Below, piece by piece: positions 61,083 to 64,000 of a DNA stretch of 64,000 nt (position 1 is its first letter; each line of letters opens with the position of its first letter). Both the position numbers and the translations under genes were made by a program. The DNA is from Aquibaculum arenosum (lineage in GTDB: Bacteria > Pseudomonadota > Alphaproteobacteria > Kiloniellales > DSM-21159), in contig NZ_JARHUD010000001.1 in assembly GCF_029222965.1 (NCBI RefSeq), forward strand, positions 62,001-126,000, written 5' to 3'. The notes below the pieces were generated by a model. It had not been told where the DNA came from, made no database searches, and was given only the letters and a program-made list of their open reading frames with translations.

Positions 61083-62243
61083 ATGTTCCCTTTCCCTTTC
61101 GGTTTCTCGCGGATCCATTGGCTCTTGCCCCTGAGTGCAGTTCTTCTGCTGACCGCCTGCAGCGAGGCGGAAACCGATGAAACCGATGCGGGGCCGCCGG
61201 CTCCTCGGGTGACGGTCATGGAGAGCGAGCTGCAGCCGGTCGAGGATTTGGAGCGCTCTTTGGGGCGGCTGCGCGCGCGTGCCGATACGACCATTTCCGC
61301 GGAAGTGGAAGGGCGTCTGATCGAGATCCGGGTCTCCGAGGGCGATGAAGTGGAGCTCGGCGAAGAACTGGCGGTCATCGATCCCCTCGATTTTGAGCTG
61401 CAGCTGAGCCAGGCCCGGGCCGAGATCGGGCAATTGACCGCCGAGATCGAGACCAAGGAAGCCGAGGTGGATCGCCAGCGCCAGCTGCGTGAGGGTGGGC
61501 ACGTGCCGGAAGCTGTGATGCAGCAGACAGAGTCCGACCTCGTCGCCCTGGAGCAGTCTCTGATCATGGCCCGCGCACGGCTGGCAAGCAGTCAGCTCAA
61601 TCGCGATCGCAGCACCATCCTGGCCCCCTTTGCCGGCCGGATCGACGCCCGCTACGTGAGCGAAGGCGAATACATGTCGGCCGGACAGGAGATGTTCCGC
61701 ATCGTGCGCGGCGACCGGCTTGAAGTGGAGATGCGATTCCCGGAACGGCTGAGCGACCGGCTGGAGGTTGGTCAGGCGGTTCGGCTTTATGGCAATGGTG
61801 CCGACGAGGCCACGGTTGAATCGGAAATATCGGCGCTGCTGCCCACGGTCGGCCAGGATAGCCGTGCGATCGTGGCTCTGGCCGAGCTGAGCAATCCCGG
61901 TGATTGGCGACCGGGGGGCAGCGTGCATGCCGAAGTTGTTCTGGAGCTGCGCGAAAGCGTGGTGGTTCCTGGTCAGGCGGTGGTGCTGCGCCCCGACGGT
62001 GACGTGGTCTACGTGGAAGAGGAGGGCGTGGCCGTTGAAACACCGGTCGTGCTCGGCCGAAGAACCGCCTCCTGGGTGGAGTTGCGCGAGGGGGTGGAGC
62101 CAGGCCAGCGCGTTATCATCGATGGCGCCGGGTTCCTGGCTGACGGCGTTGCGGTAGAGGCGCAGCCGGCGTCTGACGACCAGCTGCCTGATCCGAACGG
62201 CAGCGGCGGCGAGCCTCCTGACGCAGCCGAGAGCGAAAGCTGA
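61083..62243 (+). CDS. RND efflux periplasmic adaptor (lipoprotein)
   Basis: The 386-residue adaptor has a lipoprotein signal ending LLLTAC (Cys26) and the HlyD/AcrA-type lipoyl-barrel, coiled-coil and beta-barrel order: GRLIEIRVSEGDEVELGEELAVID, a coiled-coil about 100-170 (AEIETKEAEVDRQRQLRE), then ILAPFAGRIDARYVSEGEYM. ATG 61083 is chosen because GGAAGA lies upstream and it gives a lipobox at the right place. The C-terminal tail is acidic and Pro/Gly-rich. The pump gene follows 4 bp later. Confidence 0.92.
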   Translation: MFPFPFGFSRIHWLLPLSAVLLLTACSEAETDETDAGPPAPRVTVMESELQPVEDLERSLGRLRARADTTISAEVEGRLIEIRVSEGDEVELGEELAVIDPLDFELQLSQARAEIGQLTAEIETKEAEVDRQRQLREGGHVPEAVMQQTESDLVALEQSLIMARARLASSQLNRDRSTILAPFAGRIDARYVSEGEYMSAGQEMFRIVRGDRLEVEMRFPERLSDRLEVGQAVRLYGNGADEATVESEISALLPTVGQDSRAIVALAELSNPGDWRPGGSVHAEVVLELRESVVVPGQAVVLRPDGDVVYVEEEGVAVETPVVLGRRTASWVELREGVEPGQRVIIDGAGFLADGVAVEAQPASDDQLPDPNGSGGEPPDAAESES

Positions 62244-62247
62244 TCCG

Positions 62248-64000
62248 GTGAATCTGCCCGAAGTCTCCGTCCGCCGTCACGTCCTGGCGGTGATGCTCAG
62301 CGCCCTGATCGTGCTTTTCGGAGCGATTTCCATGCGGAGCATCGGCGTGGACCGCATGCCCGACGTGGACTTGCCGGTGATCAGCGTCAGCACGACCTAT
62401 TCCGGTGCTGATGCGCAGATCGTCGACTCCTCGATCTCGGAGCCTATGGAGCGCGGCGTGAATGCTGTGCCGGGCATTCGCAATATCCGATCGATCTCGG
62501 TGCCGGGCGCCTCCATCGTCACGATCACCTTCGAGTTGGGCAAGGACATCGACGTTGCCTTCAACGAGGTGCAGGCGCGCGTAAGCCGCCTGAGCACGCT
62601 GCCGGAGGATGCAAACAATCCGGTCATCGAGAAGGTGAACTCGGCTTCGCAGCCGGTGGTCTGGCTGTCTCTGACCGGCGATTGGACGCTGCAGGATCTC
62701 GATACCTATGCGCGCCAAGTCATCCGATCGCAGATCCGCAGCGTTTCCGGCGTGGGTGAGATCCAGTATGGCGGCGGTGAGATCCGCAACATCCGCGTCG
62801 AGGTCGATCCGGAGAAGCTGGCCGCGCACGACGTCACGGTGACGGAGCTGATCTCCGCGCTGCGCGAAGAGCACGTCATGATGGCGGGTGGGTTTCTCAT
62901 CGCCGGCCAGCGCGAGGAGCAGATCCAACTCGATCTGGAGTTCCACAACCCCGTCGCCCTGCTCGATCTGCTGATCGCCGAGCAGGAAGGGGCCTTGATC
63001 ACCCTTGGGGATGTCGCACGCGTCGTCGACGGGACGGCAGACCGACGTCGCCTGTCGCGCTTCAACGGCGAGCCGACCGTTGGCTTGGGCGTGGTCAAGA
63101 TTCCCGGGGCCAACACTGCTGCCATCGCAGCGGAGATCCGCGAGCGGGTCGAGACTCGTATCGCCCCGGCGCTGCCCCCCGGTCTCGAGCTTTCGATCGC
63201 CTATGATGAGTCCGTGTTCATCCAGGAGCAGGTGGAAGGTCTGTTCTTGACGATCTTCCTCGGGGTCGTGCTGACCGCGCTGATGATCTGGTTCTTCCTC
63301 AAGAACCTGCGCTCCACCCTCATCGTCTCGCTCTCCATCCCCATATCGCTGATGGCCTCGGTCGCGGTCATCTACTTCTTCGGCTACACGCTCAACTCCG
63401 TCACCATGCTGGCGATGCTGCTGCTCATCGGCATCGTGGTGGACGATGCGATCGTGGTGCTGGAAAACATCTACCGGCACCGCGAAAGCGAGGGACGGGG
63501 CGCCTGGGATGGCGCTATCGCCGGCAGTGACGAGGTCTTCATGGCCGTCATCGCCACCTCTCTGGCGCTGGTGTCGATCTTTGTCTCTGTGCTGTTTCTC
63601 GACGCCATCATCGGGCGCTTCTTCGAATCCTTCGCCGTGGTGGTCACCTTCGGCATTTTGGCCTCCTCCCTGGTCGCGCTAACCCTGGTGCCCATGCTCT
63701 GCTCCCGCTTCCTGCAGGTGCGCAAGGACCATGGCCGGGTCTACCGCGCTCTGGAGCGCATTCAGGCGGGGATGGAGAACAGCTACCGGCGTCTGCTCGC
63801 ACTCACCTTGAAGGCGCGTCTGCCCGTCCTGTTTTTGGTGGCGCTCGCTCTGGCGCTGGCTTTCTGGCCACTGCGCAACATCGATGCGGAGTTTACCCCG
63901 CGGGAAGACACCGGACAGTTTACGGTGAGCGTGCAGGCCCCCCTGGGCTCCAGCCTGGACTACACGGCCACGCGCTTGGAACGAGTGGAGGAATTGCTGC
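62248..64000 (+). CDS. RND efflux pump inner-membrane transporter (3'-truncated)
   Basis: The open frame begins with GTG at 62248 and runs 584 codons to the window edge without a stop. It starts MNLPEVSVRRHVLAVML, followed by a periplasmic porter region and the first membrane block with LLLIGIVVDDAIVVLENIYRH, the conserved Asp pair of the proton relay. The pump is a homotrimer that exports drugs or other compounds with the adaptor just upstream (4-bp gap). The outer-membrane factor is not in the window. The missing 3' end should hold about 450 more residues. Confidence 0.95.
   Translation, partial: MNLPEVSVRRHVLAVMLSALIVLFGAISMRSIGVDRMPDVDLPVISVSTTYSGADAQIVDSSISEPMERGVNAVPGIRNIRSISVPGASIVTITFELGKDIDVAFNEVQARVSRLSTLPEDANNPVIEKVNSASQPVVWLSLTGDWTLQDLDTYARQVIRSQIRSVSGVGEIQYGGGEIRNIRVEVDPEKLAAHDVTVTELISALREEHVMMAGGFLIAGQREEQIQLDLEFHNPVALLDLLIAEQEGALITLGDVARVVDGTADRRRLSRFNGEPTVGLGVVKIPGANTAAIAAEIRERVETRIAPALPPGLELSIAYDESVFIQEQVEGLFLTIFLGVVLTALMIWFFLKNLRSTLIVSLSIPISLMASVAVIYFFGYTLNSVTMLAMLLLIGIVVDDAIVVLENIYRHRESEGRGAWDGAIAGSDEVFMAVIATSLALVSIFVSVLFLDAIIGRFFESFAVVVTFGILASSLVALTLVPMLCSRFLQVRKDHGRVYRALERIQAGMENSYRRLLALTLKARLPVLFLVALALALAFWPLRNIDAEFTPREDTGQFTVSVQAPLGSSLDYTATRLERVEELL

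Overview
The window is GC-rich and densely coded, with frequent ATGA/GTGA start-stop overlaps. It looks like the chromosome of a heterotrophic alphaproteobacterium, most likely of the Rhodospirillales type. That placement is inferred from gene content: a cbb3 oxidase operon, a phasin beside clpS-clpA, an Scf-type XRE regulator beside a symporter-histidine kinase, mesaconyl-CoA hydratase with malyl-CoA lyase, and many TRAP and branched-chain-type ABC transporters. No rRNA, CRISPR array or insertion sequence was seen.

Layout. 1-7.6 kb: a truncated metallo-hydrolase, a CAU tRNA, a RES/Xre toxin-antitoxin pair, a SlyD-like FKBP, an amidase, and glmU-glmS for amino-sugar synthesis. 7.6-15.8 kb: an orphan Fe(III)-type ABC permease, then a DeoR regulator divergent from a choline/ethanolamine-kinase-like gene, a dimethylglycine/sarcosine-dehydrogenase-like flavoprotein and an EutH-type transporter, closed by pdxY. 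15.9-24.3 kb: malyl-CoA lyase and mesaconyl-CoA hydratase, an N-carbamoyl-D-amino-acid hydrolase, and a five-gene sugar-acid catabolic cluster (two SDRs, UxaA-type dehydratase, D-2-hydroxyacid dehydrogenase, FAH hydrolase). 24.4-25.9 kb: a basic Ser/Gly/Arg-rich Tat-signal-like peptide gene overlapping an HPr-kinase-like/PqqD-like fusion gene. 26-31.3 kb: a TRAP transporter with two binding-protein genes and a GntR regulator. 31.5-33.5 kb: a GT8-like gene divergent from an OmpR-family regulator. 33.5-43.3 kb: two complete branched-chain-type ABC transporters pointing toward each other, one with a fused LivH-LivM permease. 43.5-48.5 kb: a signalling island (XRE/ScfR-like regulator with a HisKA-like middle segment, lone receiver, small membrane protein, SSS-symporter/histidine kinase). 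48.7-55.7 kb: ccoNOQP, two membrane-protein genes, ccoI and ccoS. 55.8-64 kb: an SDR, a phasin with a striking operator-like inverted repeat, clpS-clpA, a periplasmic PRC-barrel-like protein, and an RND efflux pair whose pump gene runs off the window.

How the genes fit together. The strongest themes are uptake of small organic compounds (ABC, TRAP, EutH-type) and their oxidation through acyl-CoA, sugar-acid and methylamine-type routes. Carbon storage (phasin) and microaerobic respiration (cbb3) accompany them. Most transport and catabolic units sit next to their own regulator. The least familiar pieces are the HprK-like/PqqD fusion with its Ser-rich peptide, the XRE regulator with a HisKA-like segment, and the kinase-flavoprotein-EutH cluster.
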